Position numbers and translations under genes: made by a program
Notes under the pieces: generated by a model
The model's database searches: none
Told to the model about the DNA's origin: nothing
What the model saw: only the letters and a program-made list of their open reading frames with translations
Part shown: positions 8,392-17,148 of the stretch, piece by piece
Layout: each line of letters starts with the position of its first letter
Position numbering within the stretch: position 1 is the stretch's first letter
From: Pyrinomonadaceae bacterium
GTDB lineage: Bacteria > Acidobacteriota > Blastocatellia > Pyrinomonadales > Pyrinomonadaceae
Length of the DNA: 57,697 bases
Direction: 5' to 3'
Assembly: GCA_013003215.1 (NCBI GenBank)
Contig: JABDKD010000201.1
Coordinates: forward strand, 1-57,697

Positions 8392-9000
8392 ATGAAAAAA
8401 CTACTTATTGCAACCACGAATCCGGGTAAAATCGGGGAACTCCGGCGTTTGCTTGGACACCTCCATTTCGAGATTATTTCTCTCTCAGATATTGATCCCA
8501 TCCCTGAGCCCAAAGAGGACGGTCTGACCTTCGAAGAAAATGCGGAGAAGAAGGCTGTTGGCTATTCAGTTGCTTCGGGTTTGCATGCTGTCGCTGATGA
8601 TTCGGGGCTTGAGGTCTTTTCCCTCGATTGTCGTCCGGGCGTATTTTCAGCCCGTTTTGCAGGTTTAAAGGCAAATGACTCGGCTAATAATGCAAAACTT
8701 TTAGGCCTTTTAGAGGGAATGAAAGGTAAAGAAAGGAAGGCCCGATTTCGCTGCGCGATCGCGATTGCGGATCCGCATGGGAATGTACTCACAACAGTAT
8801 CTGCTGAATGTTGCGGGAGAATCGAGACTAAACCCTTTGGTTCCAATGGTTTCGGCTATGATCCGATTTTTGTCCCGGACGGATTTGATGAAACTTTTGG
8901 AATGCTGTCCGATAAAACTAAATCCGGCCTTAGTCATCGTGCTCTTGCAGCAAAAAAACTGGTAGATTTTCTTGAGAACAATTCGGGGCTGGTAACTTGA
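8392..9000 (+). CDS. rdgB: XTP/dITP diphosphatase (Ham1/RdgB family)
   Basis: The 202-residue enzyme hydrolyses non-canonical purine triphosphates (XTP, dITP, ITP) to monophosphates, keeping them out of DNA and RNA. The family motifs are clear: TTNPGKIGEL at residues 8-17, the SLSDI block, TFEENAEKKA, DDSGLEV with metal-binding Asp residues, PGVFSARFAG, and the C-terminal GYDPIF and SHRALA segments. I place the start at ATG 8392 because MKKLLIATTN is the canonical N-terminus; the frame is open for 25 more codons upstream with no family resemblance. There is no Shine-Dalgarno sequence. tRNA-Pro and HU genes follow on the same strand. Confidence 0.93.
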   Translation: MKKLLIATTNPGKIGELRRLLGHLHFEIISLSDIDPIPEPKEDGLTFEENAEKKAVGYSVASGLHAVADDSGLEVFSLDCRPGVFSARFAGLKANDSANNAKLLGLLEGMKGKERKARFRCAIAIADPHGNVLTTVSAECCGRIETKPFGSNGFGYDPIFVPDGFDETFGMLSDKTKSGLSHRALAAKKLVDFLENNSGLVT

Positions 9001-9023
9001 CCATTTACGTTTTGGCCTATAAA
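8997..9023 (+). promoter_or_regulatory. Candidate promoter for tRNA-Pro
   Basis: TTGACC (8997-9002) overlaps the rdgB stop codon and is followed after 15 nt by TATAAA (9018-9023). The hexamers are good and the spacer is short. Initiation near 9030 would place the tRNA about 40 nt into the transcript, leaving room for 5' processing. Confidence 0.5.
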
Positions 9024-9068
9024 ATTCGGCTTTTGGTTGAGCATTGCGCATCAAACAATCAAAAAAAC

Positions 9069-9145
9069 CGGGGCGTAGCACAGCCTGGCAGTGCGCACGG
9101 TTTGGGACCGTGAGGTCGCAAGTTCGAATCTTGCCGCCCCGACCA
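9069..9145 (+). tRNA. tRNA-Pro, anticodon UGG
   Basis: The 77-nt cloverleaf has a 7-bp acceptor stem (CGGGGCG with CGCCCCG), discriminator A and an encoded CCA end (9143-9145). The anticodon stem is CACGG/CCGTG around a TTTGGGA loop, placing the anticodon TGG at 9103-9105. The T-arm carries GTTCGAATC. Both the closing pair and the D-arm AGCCTGG agree with bacterial proline tRNAs. The UGG anticodon can read all four proline codons with wobble modification. Confidence 0.97.
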
Positions 9146-9251
9146 CCCACGTGAGCAATGCAACACAAAGGCCCCTGACTTTTTGCCCGCGAAAGCGAGC
9201 AGTATTTCACTAAAATCACGTTTTCAAATTAACTGGAGGTTAAACTTAACA

Positions 9252-9533
9252 ATGGCTCGTATGACACAGACTGAAATTGTTGGCCATATGGCTGACAAAA
9301 CTGGCTTGACCAAAGCTCAAGCTAAGGACTTCTTTAACACGCTCTCTGATCTCGCAAAGAAAGAAGTAAGGACGAATGATGAATTCACCATTCCCGGTTT
9401 TGGAAAATTGGTAAAAGCACATCGTAAAGCTCGCGAAGGCAGAAACCCTGCTACGGGCCAGCCGATCAAAATCCCTGCAAAGACGACGGTTAAGTTCCGT
9501 GTTGGCAAGGCGATGAAAGATTCGGTTGCATAG
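9252..9533 (+). CDS. hup: HU-family DNA-binding protein
   Basis: The 93-residue nucleoid protein has the HU/IHF fold: an N-terminal helical dimerisation part (TQTEIVGHMADKTGLTKAQA), then F-x-I-P-G-F-G-K (at about 52-59), then the DNA-binding arm around GRNPATGQPIKIPAKTTVKF, which includes the Asn-Pro that intercalates into DNA. HU bends and compacts DNA. I chose ATG 9252. A GGAGG sequence lies 12 nt upstream, a little far but plausible; a further in-frame ATG at 9261 would remove three residues. It ends in a very strong terminator and may be co-transcribed with tRNA-Pro. Whether it is HU or a specialised HU-like variant cannot be decided. Confidence 0.93.
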   Translation: MARMTQTEIVGHMADKTGLTKAQAKDFFNTLSDLAKKEVRTNDEFTIPGFGKLVKAHRKAREGRNPATGQPIKIPAKTTVKFRVGKAMKDSVA

Positions 9534-9553
9534 GCTTAATTCCAAGCTTTTAA

Positions 9554-9588
9554 GGGGCCGCTGCGAATAGTCGCGGCGGCCTTTTTAT
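9554..9588 (+). terminator. Intrinsic terminator of the HU gene
   Basis: An 11-bp stem with one G-T wobble (GGCCGCTGCGA with TCGCGGCGGCC, 9556-9581) and a 4-nt ATAG loop is followed by five T residues. It starts about 20 nt after the HU stop codon. Confidence 0.93.
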
Positions 9589-9859
9589 CTAGGAAACAAC
9601 GCACTTCGACCCCCGCAACCACAGGTCAAAAAAAATAGTGACAAACACTTAGCACTTTGTTAACATTGGAATTTCTTAGATTAAGCGTTCCGGTTCTGGA
9701 GACCTTAATATTCCGTAAAGTTTTACTAGTTGACCCCCTTTGGTCATTTGATTTTTGAATTTTTTCAGATTTTGGACTTTTACTACTAACCGAGTTTGAG
9801 ATTTTTTTCACAAACTAGGTTGATTTTGTTTTCTAATAAAAGGAAGGAGAATAACAAAC

Positions 9860-10111
9860 GTGGCAGCAGCAGCTAAACCGATGACCTTGCAAGACAGAAT
9901 CTTGCAGATCGATCACATTCAGGCGCGCCGGTTTTCAAAACTTGCCGGTGAGCCGTTGGAAATTGCATCAGAAGGAATTGTCAGGCACCTAAAAGCCTGT
10001 GCAAGAATGGATGTTAATCCGGATGCATCGGCGGTAAGGGAAATCATTGATGACGCATTGAACGGCAGAAGGGTTTTTGCCGAAGTCTCAAACGATTTGT
10101 TGGCCGCTTAG
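9860..10111 (+). CDS. Uncharacterised 83-residue helical protein
   Basis: I do not recognise this small protein. The start is GTG at 9860, preceded 9 nt upstream by a strong AAGGAAGGAGA ribosome-binding site, so translation looks efficient; the next ATG (9881) is too far from that site. The sequence is soluble, mostly helical, and contains one Cys and an Asn-Pro-Asp turn in the middle (MDVNPDASA). It is a single-gene unit: 270 bp of AT-rich DNA without an obvious gene precede it and an intrinsic terminator follows 25 nt after the stop. The compact unit and strong translation signals suggest an abundant small regulator or structural protein, but this is inference. Confidence 0.75.
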   Translation: MAAAAKPMTLQDRILQIDHIQARRFSKLAGEPLEIASEGIVRHLKACARMDVNPDASAVREIIDDALNGRRVFAEVSNDLLAA

Positions 10112-10135
10112 CAATAATTATAGTTGAATAAACAT

Positions 10136-10167
10136 GGGCTGTCGTATTTGTGACAGCCTATTTTTTT
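10136..10167 (+). terminator. Intrinsic terminator of the 83-aa gene
   Basis: A GGCTGTC/GACAGCC stem (10137-10143 and 10152-10158) with an 8-nt loop is followed by TA and then a run of seven T. Its 3' half overlaps the stop codon of the convergent membrane-protein gene. Confidence 0.88.
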
Positions 10168-11987
10168 GTCGACACGGCACTCAAGTCGAAAACCAAATTC
10201 CCGTTTGCTTCTTTGATTAGCCTTTTCGTATACCAACGTGAAAGATTTTCAAATTCATTTTTTTGACCGGCCGGAACCACAAGATATTTGAGGTTTGGTT
10301 CATAGGCTTGCGTAGCTCCGAATCCTTCGACGAAAGTTCTGAATTTCTTCACCTCATCTTCGATTTCACCATAGGTTAGCGGAGTCGATTCCGCACTCAG
10401 CCGGCTAGTGTGCCTGCCCCAACCAAATAGCGCAATCGTTGCAACAAAGTTCCCTCGTTTTAACTGGTTATCCAACCATTCCGGGTCCAAATCCCGGAAA
10501 TACAAGAATCGGTAAAACCTCTCTTTGCTCTCATTCCACGATAAACCGGCGAAGACGTGCTGATGCCTCGCCCAGAGCACATTTTGGGGCGCGATCGTCG
10601 GAGCATCATCACCATAGATATTCGAAACGGCGAAAACGGTATCATGAAAAGGATCCGGGGATTGAGCTGCACTTTCAGTAAGTAAACGGCCGACGGCCAT
10701 TCCCTTGTCCCTTATCACATTCGCCTCATCCAGAACCCTTACCGTGTAATGACATTCCACGAAGCCCCAAACCACTGAAAGTACGGCAACAACAGTCAGA
10801 GTAGCAGTCACTGCATTGGACTCGGCGCTCTTTAGCTTCGCGAGCATAAGGCCCGCAACAAGCACGATCGCAAGGCCGGCAACATAGTTACCGACAAAAA
10901 CCTGGTAGTGTATCGGTTGAAGCGACATTCCTGTGACCACCTGCTGGTTAAACAGAATCACAGAAACAAATATCGTGGCTGCGGCGAATGCAAACCTAAG
11001 TGAACTTTTATCCAATACCCGGGCTGCTACGGCAGCAACAAGACAAACTGCCAATACGATAGAAATGATCATTGGCATTCGATCCAAATCCAATGATCTC
11101 GAATGGACCAGCAGCTGCACGTTATCCATCGACTCCCCGCGTTGTGAAAGCAGGTAACCGTAAATGCCCAATGGAATCACGCAGGCTCCTGCGACAATCG
11201 ACAATCGTTTGGTCATCGATTTCCAGCCATCGGGCCGAAAAACAAGGACAGCCAGCCCCAACGAAAACAGCCATGCCGCAGCCGTTGTCCAAATATAGAA
11301 ATATGAGAAAACGAGATAGGAAAATGCCGCAGTTACGGAAAGAGTCCAAACAGCCACTCGCTTCCCGTCCTCAGACTTTAGAAGCTTCCAGGCCGAATAA
11401 AAAAGAAAGAACAAGACGGGAAAGGGCACCGCAGGCACATAGCGCCTTAGAAACGGAAAATAGGGATAAGGGAATCCGGTACCGGTAATCTCACCAATGG
11501 CCCCCTCTCCCGCGAACAAAGCGCCTCCGCACAGCACGAACAGTGCTCCGGCGAATCCGAGGACTGTATGGCCTGAAACCTCCCGTATGAGGATAAAGCA
11601 TATAAACGCAGTCAAGAATGCCGCGATCACGCCAGCAAGGGTCATCGCAGTCGGTGCCGATATGCCGAATATCCGTGCAGGGATCGCGACCGAATAGGGG
11701 GCCGCGAACTGAATTGAGAACAAGGATTCGGGTTGGGGGTCTTCCAAAGAGTCATCACGTCCGGTGTAGGGATCATTTTTTCGCGGCCGTCCGTCAATCA
11801 ATGCTTTCAAGTATGCGGCGTACGCCACCTCATCAATGTCGTTATAGGCGTAGTGCCCCTGCCAGGCATCGCCTTGATTTAGTTGGAGCTTGATCTGGGG
11901 GTAGGCAGAAAAAACCGCAAGGAAAAGCCCTGCGACACACCCGTAAAGCCAATACGTTCTGAAAATTGAAGATTTTGCTGTCAGCAT
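10158..11987 (-). CDS. Large polytopic membrane protein, possibly a GT-C-type glycosyltransferase
   Basis: The 609-residue protein has a first membrane span at about 12-30, a periplasmic loop with many acidic residues (YNDIDEVAYAAYLKAL near 48-63), and roughly ten further spans up to about residue 410. A soluble C-terminal domain of about 200 residues follows. This layout, with an acidic first loop and a C-terminal extracytoplasmic domain, resembles lipid-sugar-dependent GT-C glycosyltransferases, but I see no decisive motif. The 3' end overlaps the terminator of the convergent 83-aa gene, and it is divergent from yqeY across about 70 bp. There is no clear ribosome-binding site before its ATG. 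Confidence 0.75.
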   Translation of the reverse strand: MLTAKSSIFRTYWLYGCVAGLFLAVFSAYPQIKLQLNQGDAWQGHYAYNDIDEVAYAAYLKALIDGRPRKNDPYTGRDDSLEDPQPESLFSIQFAAPYSVAIPARIFGISAPTAMTLAGVIAAFLTAFICFILIREVSGHTVLGFAGALFVLCGGALFAGEGAIGEITGTGFPYPYFPFLRRYVPAVPFPVLFFLFYSAWKLLKSEDGKRVAVWTLSVTAAFSYLVFSYFYIWTTAAAWLFSLGLAVLVFRPDGWKSMTKRLSIVAGACVIPLGIYGYLLSQRGESMDNVQLLVHSRSLDLDRMPMIISIVLAVCLVAAVAARVLDKSSLRFAFAAATIFVSVILFNQQVVTGMSLQPIHYQVFVGNYVAGLAIVLVAGLMLAKLKSAESNAVTATLTVVAVLSVVWGFVECHYTVRVLDEANVIRDKGMAVGRLLTESAAQSPDPFHDTVFAVSNIYGDDAPTIAPQNVLWARHQHVFAGLSWNESKERFYRFLYFRDLDPEWLDNQLKRGNFVATIALFGWGRHTSRLSAESTPLTYGEIEDEVKKFRTFVEGFGATQAYEPNLKYLVVPAGQKNEFENLSRWYTKRLIKEANGNLVFDLSAVSTKK

Positions 11988-12056
11988 CTATTATTGAGCA
12001 GACCTACTCGATTTGGAGTTGGTAAATAATAGAGCAAAACTGCTTTCTCGTAAATT

Positions 12057-12503
12057 ATGAGCCTTAAAGAGAAGATAACCGAAGACATGAAATCGGCCAT
12101 GAGAGCAAAAGAAAAGGAAGAGCTCTCCGTCCTTAGAATGGTCAAATCGTCGATAACAAAGCAAGAAAAAGACGGAGGAGAGGAACTTACCGATGAAGAT
12201 GTCATCAAGTTGCTCAAGACCCTTGTCAAACAACGTCGTGACTCCGCTGAGCAGTATTCAAAGGGAGGGAGACCGGAACTGGCCGATGCTGAATTGGCCG
12301 AAATAGATGTTATCGATAATTATTTGCCCGCCGCGGCGACACCCGAAGAGATCAAGGAGGCCGTCGAGTCGGCTATCGCGGAATCTGGTGCAGAGTCTAT
12401 GAAGGATATGGGCAAAGTAATGAAGCTGGCACTTGCCGGTCTCGAAGGAAAAAACGCGGACGGAAAGGCTGTTAGCGACGAAGTTCGCTCAAAGCTGGCT
12501 TAA
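12057..12503 (+). CDS. yqeY: GatB/YqeY domain-containing protein
   Basis: The 148-residue protein is a full-length YqeY. Its N-terminal half is a helical bundle (MSLKEKITEDMKSAMRAKEKEE..LSVLRMVKSSI), followed by the KQRRDSAEQYSKGGRPELADAE linker typical of the family. The C-terminal half resembles the tRNA-interacting tail of GatB. Family members are found free or fused to GlnRS and are thought to bind tRNA or stimulate tRNA-dependent amidation, though the physiological role is not firmly known. The methyltransferase gene starts 2 nt after its stop, implying one operon. Confidence 0.9.
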   Translation: MSLKEKITEDMKSAMRAKEKEELSVLRMVKSSITKQEKDGGEELTDEDVIKLLKTLVKQRRDSAEQYSKGGRPELADAELAEIDVIDNYLPAAATPEEIKEAVESAIAESGAESMKDMGKVMKLALAGLEGKNADGKAVSDEVRSKLA

Positions 12504-12505
12504 CA

Positions 12506-13291
12506 ATGACCTACCAACGAAAAACTGGTGAATCGACTGCAGACAGGAAGCGCCGGGAGCGTGGTGAAAGAGCGGTGGAACGCCAATTGGACTACCAGGA
12601 AAAGAAGTCCGCCGCCATGACAGGCGACCCGCACATGACCGCGCTCACAATTAAGGCTCGCGCCCAAAAGATCCGGACAATGCTCGAAGAACACAAGCCC
12701 ATCGAGCCGGACTCGAGAGTGCTTGAAGTCGGGAGCGGTGCACACGGGTTGATCTTTGGTTTTGAAGAGATGCTGGCGGTGGGAATTGATCCGCTGGCAG
12801 TAGAATACAAGAGCCTTTTTCCTTTATGGCAAAACGATGCGACAACCGTAGCCTCGATTGGCGAGGAACTCCCTTTTGACGACGCAATTTTTGATGTTGT
12901 GCTGAGTGATAACGTGATCGACCACGCGGCGGATCCGGAGAAGATTGTCGATGAGCTTGTTCGCGTCCTTAAACCGGAGGGTATTTTGTACTTCTCGGTC
13001 AATACGCATCACCCGATCTATCAGCCAATCTCTTCTTTGCATGGTTTCTGGAACAGTGCCGGGATCAAGTTCGAGATCGGTCCGTTTGCGGACCATACTG
13101 TTCACTTTACCGAAAAACGCGTGAAAGAGATTTTTACCCGTCTGCCAGTCGATGTACTCTGGAATAGCCCTTCTTTCGACAGATCTGCTCTCAAGGGTGC
13201 AAACACCAAAGGACTCGAGGCAAAAATAAAGAGGATATTCCCAAAGAACATCCTCTTCGAAATTATTGCCAAAAAGACTTCCGAATCCTAG
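12506..13291 (+). CDS. Class I SAM-dependent methyltransferase
   Basis: This 261-residue protein has a helical basic N-terminal extension (residues 1-55) followed by a Rossmann methyltransferase domain. Motif I is LEVGSGAHG at about 73-81, an acidic residue ends strand 2 (GIDPL), and motif IV is [16 protein letters not shown]. The [25 protein letters not shown] segment is typical of Methyltransf_11-type enzymes. The substrate is unknown. It is probably translated with yqeY (2-nt gap). Its last codons overlap the end of dnaJ by 4 bp in convergent fashion and contain the likely dnaJ terminator. Confidence 0.87.
   Translation: MTYQRKTGESTADRKRRERGERAVERQLDYQEKKSAAMTGDPHMTALTIKARAQKIRTMLEEHKPIEPDSRVLEVGSGAHGLIFGFEEMLAVGIDPLAVEYKSLFPLWQNDATTVASIGEELPFDDAIFDVVLSDNVIDHAADPEKIVDELVRVLKPEGILYFSVNTHHPIYQPISSLHGFWNSAGIKFEIGPFADHTVHFTEKRVKEIFTRLPVDVLWNSPSFDRSALKGANTKGLEAKIKRIFPKNILFEIIAKKTSES
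13222..13257 (-). terminator. Candidate terminator of the hrcA-grpE-dnaK-dnaJ operon, inside the methyltransferase 3' end
   Basis: On the minus strand, AAGAGGAT (13250-13257) pairs with ATCCTCTT (13229-13236) across 13 nt and is followed by TATTTTTG. It begins about 30 nt after the dnaJ stop. On the plus strand the same bases encode the end of the methyltransferase, so the sequence serves two purposes. Confidence 0.5.
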
Positions 13292-14385
13292 CCAAAGATG
13301 TTGCGGACCCGGTCCATAAAGCCTTCTTCTTCAAACTCAACGTCCTCAATATCAGCAAGATTCTCAAAAAGAGCCCTCTGATCCTTGTTGAGCGACTTGG
13401 GCGTCATAACCGTAACAGCAACATATAGTTCGCCTTTTCCGCGTCCGCCCAGATCAGGCATTCCACCACCCTTAATTCTAAAGACCGTTCCGGTTTGAGT
13501 TCCGGCGGGAATTTTTAGTTCTTCCTCGCCCTCAAGCGTCTTGACCGTTATCTCAGCACCTAAAGCGGCCTGTGCGAAAGATATCGGAGCCGATGTGTAA
13601 AGATTCGTGCCCTGCCGCTCAAACGTGTCGTGCTCGGCAACGTGTACGAATACATACAAATCGCCGGTAGGACCCCCGTTAACACCTGCTTCGCCTTCTC
13701 CGCTCACGCGCAAGCGCGAACCAGTCTCAACCCCGGCCGGGATCTTGACCTCAAGGGTCTTGCTGCTTTGGATTCTTCCGGCTCCCTTACATTCTGAGCA
13801 CGGGTTCTTGATGATTTGCCCCTTGCCTGAACAATTCGGACAAGTTCGCATGACACTAAAGAAACCCTGTTGGTAGCGCGTCTGCCCACTGCCGGAGCAT
13901 GTGATGCAAGTCTCGGGTGAGCTTCCTTCGGCAGTTCCCTTCCCTTCGCACGGTTCACACTTCTCAAGCCTGGGAACGTCAATCTTGGCGTCCTTGCCCT
14001 GAGCGGCTTCCTCAAGAGTTATCTCAAGGTCATACCGAAGATCCGCACCGCGTTGGACAGTCGACCGGCGCCTGCCGCCGCCACCGAACATATCGCCAAA
14101 ACCAAAGAGGTCAAAGATGTCTTCAATATTGGAGAAACCGGGGTCATAGCCGCCTTGGCCGCCAAGTCCCGAATGGCCAAACCGATCATACTGACTCTTC
14201 TTCTGTGCGTCAGAAAGGACTGAATAAGCCTCGGCGGCTTCCTTGAATTTCTCCTCGGCTTCTTTATCGTCCGGGTTCTTATCAGGATGGAACTTTACCG
14301 CCAACCGCCGGTAAGCCCGTTTGATTTCTGTTTCTGTGGCGTTTTTTTCAACGCCAAGTATCTCGTAATAATCTCGTTTCGTCAT
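13288..14385 (-). CDS. dnaJ: Chaperone protein DnaJ
   Basis: The 365-residue Hsp40 has the full type I layout: a J domain with HPD at 33-35, a Gly/Phe-rich linker (about 75-115), a zinc-finger region with four CxxCxGxG units ([32 protein letters not shown]), and two C-terminal substrate-binding beta domains. It stimulates DnaK's ATPase and hands over unfolded clients. I set the start at ATG 14385 because [12 protein letters not shown] is the family N-terminus; the frame continues 18 codons further upstream without similarity. It is the last gene of the chaperone operon, 103 nt after dnaK. Confidence 0.96.
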   Translation of the reverse strand: MTKRDYYEILGVEKNATETEIKRAYRRLAVKFHPDKNPDDKEAEEKFKEAAEAYSVLSDAQKKSQYDRFGHSGLGGQGGYDPGFSNIEDIFDLFGFGDMFGGGGRRRSTVQRGADLRYDLEITLEEAAQGKDAKIDVPRLEKCEPCEGKGTAEGSSPETCITCSGSGQTRYQQGFFSVMRTCPNCSGKGQIIKNPCSECKGAGRIQSSKTLEVKIPAGVETGSRLRVSGEGEAGVNGGPTGDLYVFVHVAEHDTFERQGTNLYTSAPISFAQAALGAEITVKTLEGEEELKIPAGTQTGTVFRIKGGGMPDLGGRGKGELYVAVTVMTPKSLNKDQRALFENLADIEDVEFEEEGFMDRVRNIFG

Positions 14386-14488
14386 TACGTTTATAATTCC
14401 ATCACCTAAAAATAAAAGAACGCCGGCCAATCGAACCAACGTTCTATAAATAATCGGTCATTGAACCGAAATTCTCAAGTGCGGAATG

Positions 14489-16294
14489 CTAAGCGAGTGC
14501 CATCAGCGCTTCGGTCAGTTCCGAAGCAGCAACCTCAACTTCCTTGAGCAGCGGCTCAAGTTGAACCAAATCCGCATCATCAACTTCTCCCTCGGCCTTC
14601 GCAAGAACTTCAGTGATCTTTACATGCTGGTCGCCCGGCAGCTCAGAACCGAATTCGGCCATACCTTTCCGGGTGTTTTCGATAAGAGAAATAATCTTGT
14701 TCCTGAGGTTAATAACCTCTCTCTCCTGGGCATCCGCTTCGCGGGACTTCTCTGCATCCATGATCAGGCGATCGATCTCGTCTGGCGCAAGGCCGGATGA
14801 CGGCGTGACCTGCATTGCCTGTTCAAGTCCAGTCATCTTGTCCTTCGCGGAAACACTTACGATCCCGTTCGCATCGACTTCAAACTCAACATCGATCTGC
14901 GGAACGCCTCGTGCCGCCGGCGGAATACCAACCAATTCGAATTTACCGAGGCTCCGGTTTGCACTCGCGATCTCCCGTTCACCCTGAAGAATATGAATCT
15001 CTACAGACTGCTGATTATCAACAACCGTCGTAAAAGTCATCATGTTCTTGAGCGGAATAGTCGAGTTTCTCTCGATTAGTTTCACAAACAAGCCGCCGCG
15101 GGTTTCAAGACCGAGACTCAAAGGCAATACGTCCAGCAGGACGATGTCCTTAACGTCGCCAGTCAAAACACCACCTTGGATCGCAGCTCCCATGGCAACT
15201 ACTTCGTCAGGGTTGATTTCAGCTGATGGCTCTTTTCCAAATACCTCTGTGACGGTCTTTGTGATAATTGGCGACCGGGTCTGTCCACCGACAAGAATCA
15301 CCTTGTCAATATCCTCGGGCTGAAGTTTGGCGTCCCAAAGTGCCTTTTGGCATGGCTCGACCGATGACTCGACCAAGTCTTGAACCAACTCTTCAAATTT
15401 TTCTCGTGTCAGGACAGTGTTGACGTGCTTCGGGCCGGCGGAGTCCGCAGCAATAAACGGAAGGTTTATTGTCGTCTCACTAACGGAAGACAGTTCGCAT
15501 TTCGCGCGTTCTGCACCTTCTTTAAGTCTTTGGAGTGCAAGACGGTCTTCTTTTAGATCGATACCGTGTTCCGTGTTGAAGTCTTCAACTAGCCAGTTAA
15601 TGATCCTTTGGTCGAAGTCCTCCCCGCCGAGGAATGTGTTTCCCGAGGTCGAGAGCACTTCGAACACACCGTCGTTTATTTCGAGAATCGTGATATCAAA
15701 CGTACCGCCGCCAAGGTCATATACAGCGACTCGTTCGGATATCTGTTTGTCAAAACCATATGCCAGTGCGGCAGCCGTAGGCTCATTGATAATTCTCTCA
15801 ACTTCCAAACCGGCAATCTTACCGGCATCTCTAGTAGCCTGCCGCTGCATGTCATCAAAATACGCCGGAACCGTAATGATGGCCTCAGTTACAGTCGTAC
15901 CCAAAAACTCTTCTGCGGAGTCTTTTAGCCTCTGAAGAACAATTGCGGAGATCTCAGGTGGACTGTGGACTTGCTCCACGACACGTATATGAGCGTCTCC
16001 GTTTGGTGCTTCAACAATCTCAAAAGGACTGTTTTCACGCATCTTTTCGACTTCAGGCGCATCGAATTTCCGCCCGATGAGTCTCTTCACCGCGAACAAT
16101 GTATTGGTTGAGTTGGTTACAGCTTGGCGCTTGGCGATCTGCCCGACCAATCTTTCCCCTTTTTCGGTAAAACCTACGACAGAGGGCATCGTACGTCCAC
16201 CCTCTTTATTGGGGATGATCTGAACGGTGCCGCCTTCCATTACAGAAACACAGCAGTTTGTTGTTCCTAGATCGATTCCGATTACTTTACTCAT
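14489..16294 (-). CDS. dnaK: Chaperone protein DnaK (Hsp70), short C-terminus
   Basis: The nucleotide-binding domain is complete: IGIDLGTTN at 5-13, the phosphate-2 loop [10 protein letters not shown], the adenosine motif [11 protein letters not shown], and the DVLPLSLG linker near 385. The substrate-binding beta domain and most of the helical lid follow. At 601 residues it is about 35-40 shorter than E. coli DnaK because the disordered Gly-rich tail and the terminal acidic EEV-type motif are missing; the chain stops at LTEALMALA. This tail is dispensable for basic function in the family but aids client handling. An AAGGAC ribosome-binding site precedes the ATG. It sits between grpE and dnaJ in the heat-shock operon. 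Confidence 0.95.
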   Translation of the reverse strand: MSKVIGIDLGTTNCCVSVMEGGTVQIIPNKEGGRTMPSVVGFTEKGERLVGQIAKRQAVTNSTNTLFAVKRLIGRKFDAPEVEKMRENSPFEIVEAPNGDAHIRVVEQVHSPPEISAIVLQRLKDSAEEFLGTTVTEAIITVPAYFDDMQRQATRDAGKIAGLEVERIINEPTAAALAYGFDKQISERVAVYDLGGGTFDITILEINDGVFEVLSTSGNTFLGGEDFDQRIINWLVEDFNTEHGIDLKEDRLALQRLKEGAERAKCELSSVSETTINLPFIAADSAGPKHVNTVLTREKFEELVQDLVESSVEPCQKALWDAKLQPEDIDKVILVGGQTRSPIITKTVTEVFGKEPSAEINPDEVVAMGAAIQGGVLTGDVKDIVLLDVLPLSLGLETRGGLFVKLIERNSTIPLKNMMTFTTVVDNQQSVEIHILQGEREIASANRSLGKFELVGIPPAARGVPQIDVEFEVDANGIVSVSAKDKMTGLEQAMQVTPSSGLAPDEIDRLIMDAEKSREADAQEREVINLRNKIISLIENTRKGMAEFGSELPGDQHVKITEVLAKAEGEVDDADLVQLEPLLKEVEVAASELTEALMALA

Positions 16295-16332
16295 AAAATG
16301 GTCCTTGTGAAAAACCTGGGGATGAGCCGAGG

Positions 16333-17130
16333 CTACTCGACTTCAAGATCGGGAGAATCTTTTGGTGAGTGGGCTGCCGAGACTTTAACCATCGACGCAC
16401 GAATAACGGTTTCATCAACGCGGTATCCTCTTAGCAGCTCCTGGGTAACGGTGTTAGGCGGATGCTTTTCGTCCGGTTCAGTCGCAACAGCCTCGTGAAT
16501 ATTGGGGTCAAACGGTTCTCCAACTGCCGGAATGGGCTGAACTCCCATACCTGTGAGAACCTCATTAAGTTGTTGGTTTACAAGCACGATGCCTTCCAAA
16601 AAGTCTTTAGGATCCATCGGCTTAGATTCTGTGTCACCAGAATATGAATCAAGGGCCCTGTTCAGGTTATCCAGTACCGGCAGCATTTGGGTCGCCAGCC
16701 TGCCTACCATGTTAATGAACATCTTCTCGCGCTCTCGTTCGATGCGCGATCGGTAACCCTCAAAATCTCTTTTTTGGCGGTGCAGGGCATCGCGGATATC
16801 ATCACGATCAGCCTGCAGCGCGGAGAGCTTTTCTCTTAACTCCCTAACTTCCTCGCTTCCGGTTGCGTCAGATGCAGCACTGTTAATTACGGGCTCCGCT
16901 TCGACAACGGGTGCAGGTTCCTTCGGGATCTCGACGTCAGCCTGAGACACGAATGAATCATGTATGTTCTCGTGCTCAACTTCGGACTCACCGACCTCGA
17001 TCACTAAATCCGATGAAATATCGAGATCTTTTTCCCGTTCTTCCAGCTGTTTAATGAACTCGTCCACGGACGGGAGATCGTCCGCATCAGTTTCAAGCAC
17101 ATCGCTTTTGGTTTTGTCTATCGGTTCCAT
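16333..17130 (-). CDS. grpE: Nucleotide exchange factor GrpE
   Basis: The 265-residue protein has a long acidic N-terminal region (residues 1-90, Glu/Asp-rich and probably disordered), a long coiled coil around 90-145 ([36 protein letters not shown]), and the compact beta-wing domain at the C-terminus ending in the [23 protein letters not shown] block that defines GrpE. It exchanges ADP on DnaK. The tail is longer at the N-terminus than in E. coli (197 residues). It lies 18 nt after hrcA and 38 nt before dnaK. Confidence 0.94.
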   Translation of the reverse strand: MEPIDKTKSDVLETDADDLPSVDEFIKQLEEREKDLDISSDLVIEVGESEVEHENIHDSFVSQADVEIPKEPAPVVEAEPVINSAASDATGSEEVRELREKLSALQADRDDIRDALHRQKRDFEGYRSRIEREREKMFINMVGRLATQMLPVLDNLNRALDSYSGDTESKPMDPKDFLEGIVLVNQQLNEVLTGMGVQPIPAVGEPFDPNIHEAVATEPDEKHPPNTVTQELLRGYRVDETVIRASMVKVSAAHSPKDSPDLEVE

Positions 17131-17148
17131 CTGTGTGACTTACGAAGA

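Noticed and set aside
9626-9811. 61-residue frame on the minus strand upstream of the 83-aa gene
   Set aside because: Low complexity (Ser/Asn/Lys) with no ribosome-binding site, in an AT-rich spacer; composition explains it.
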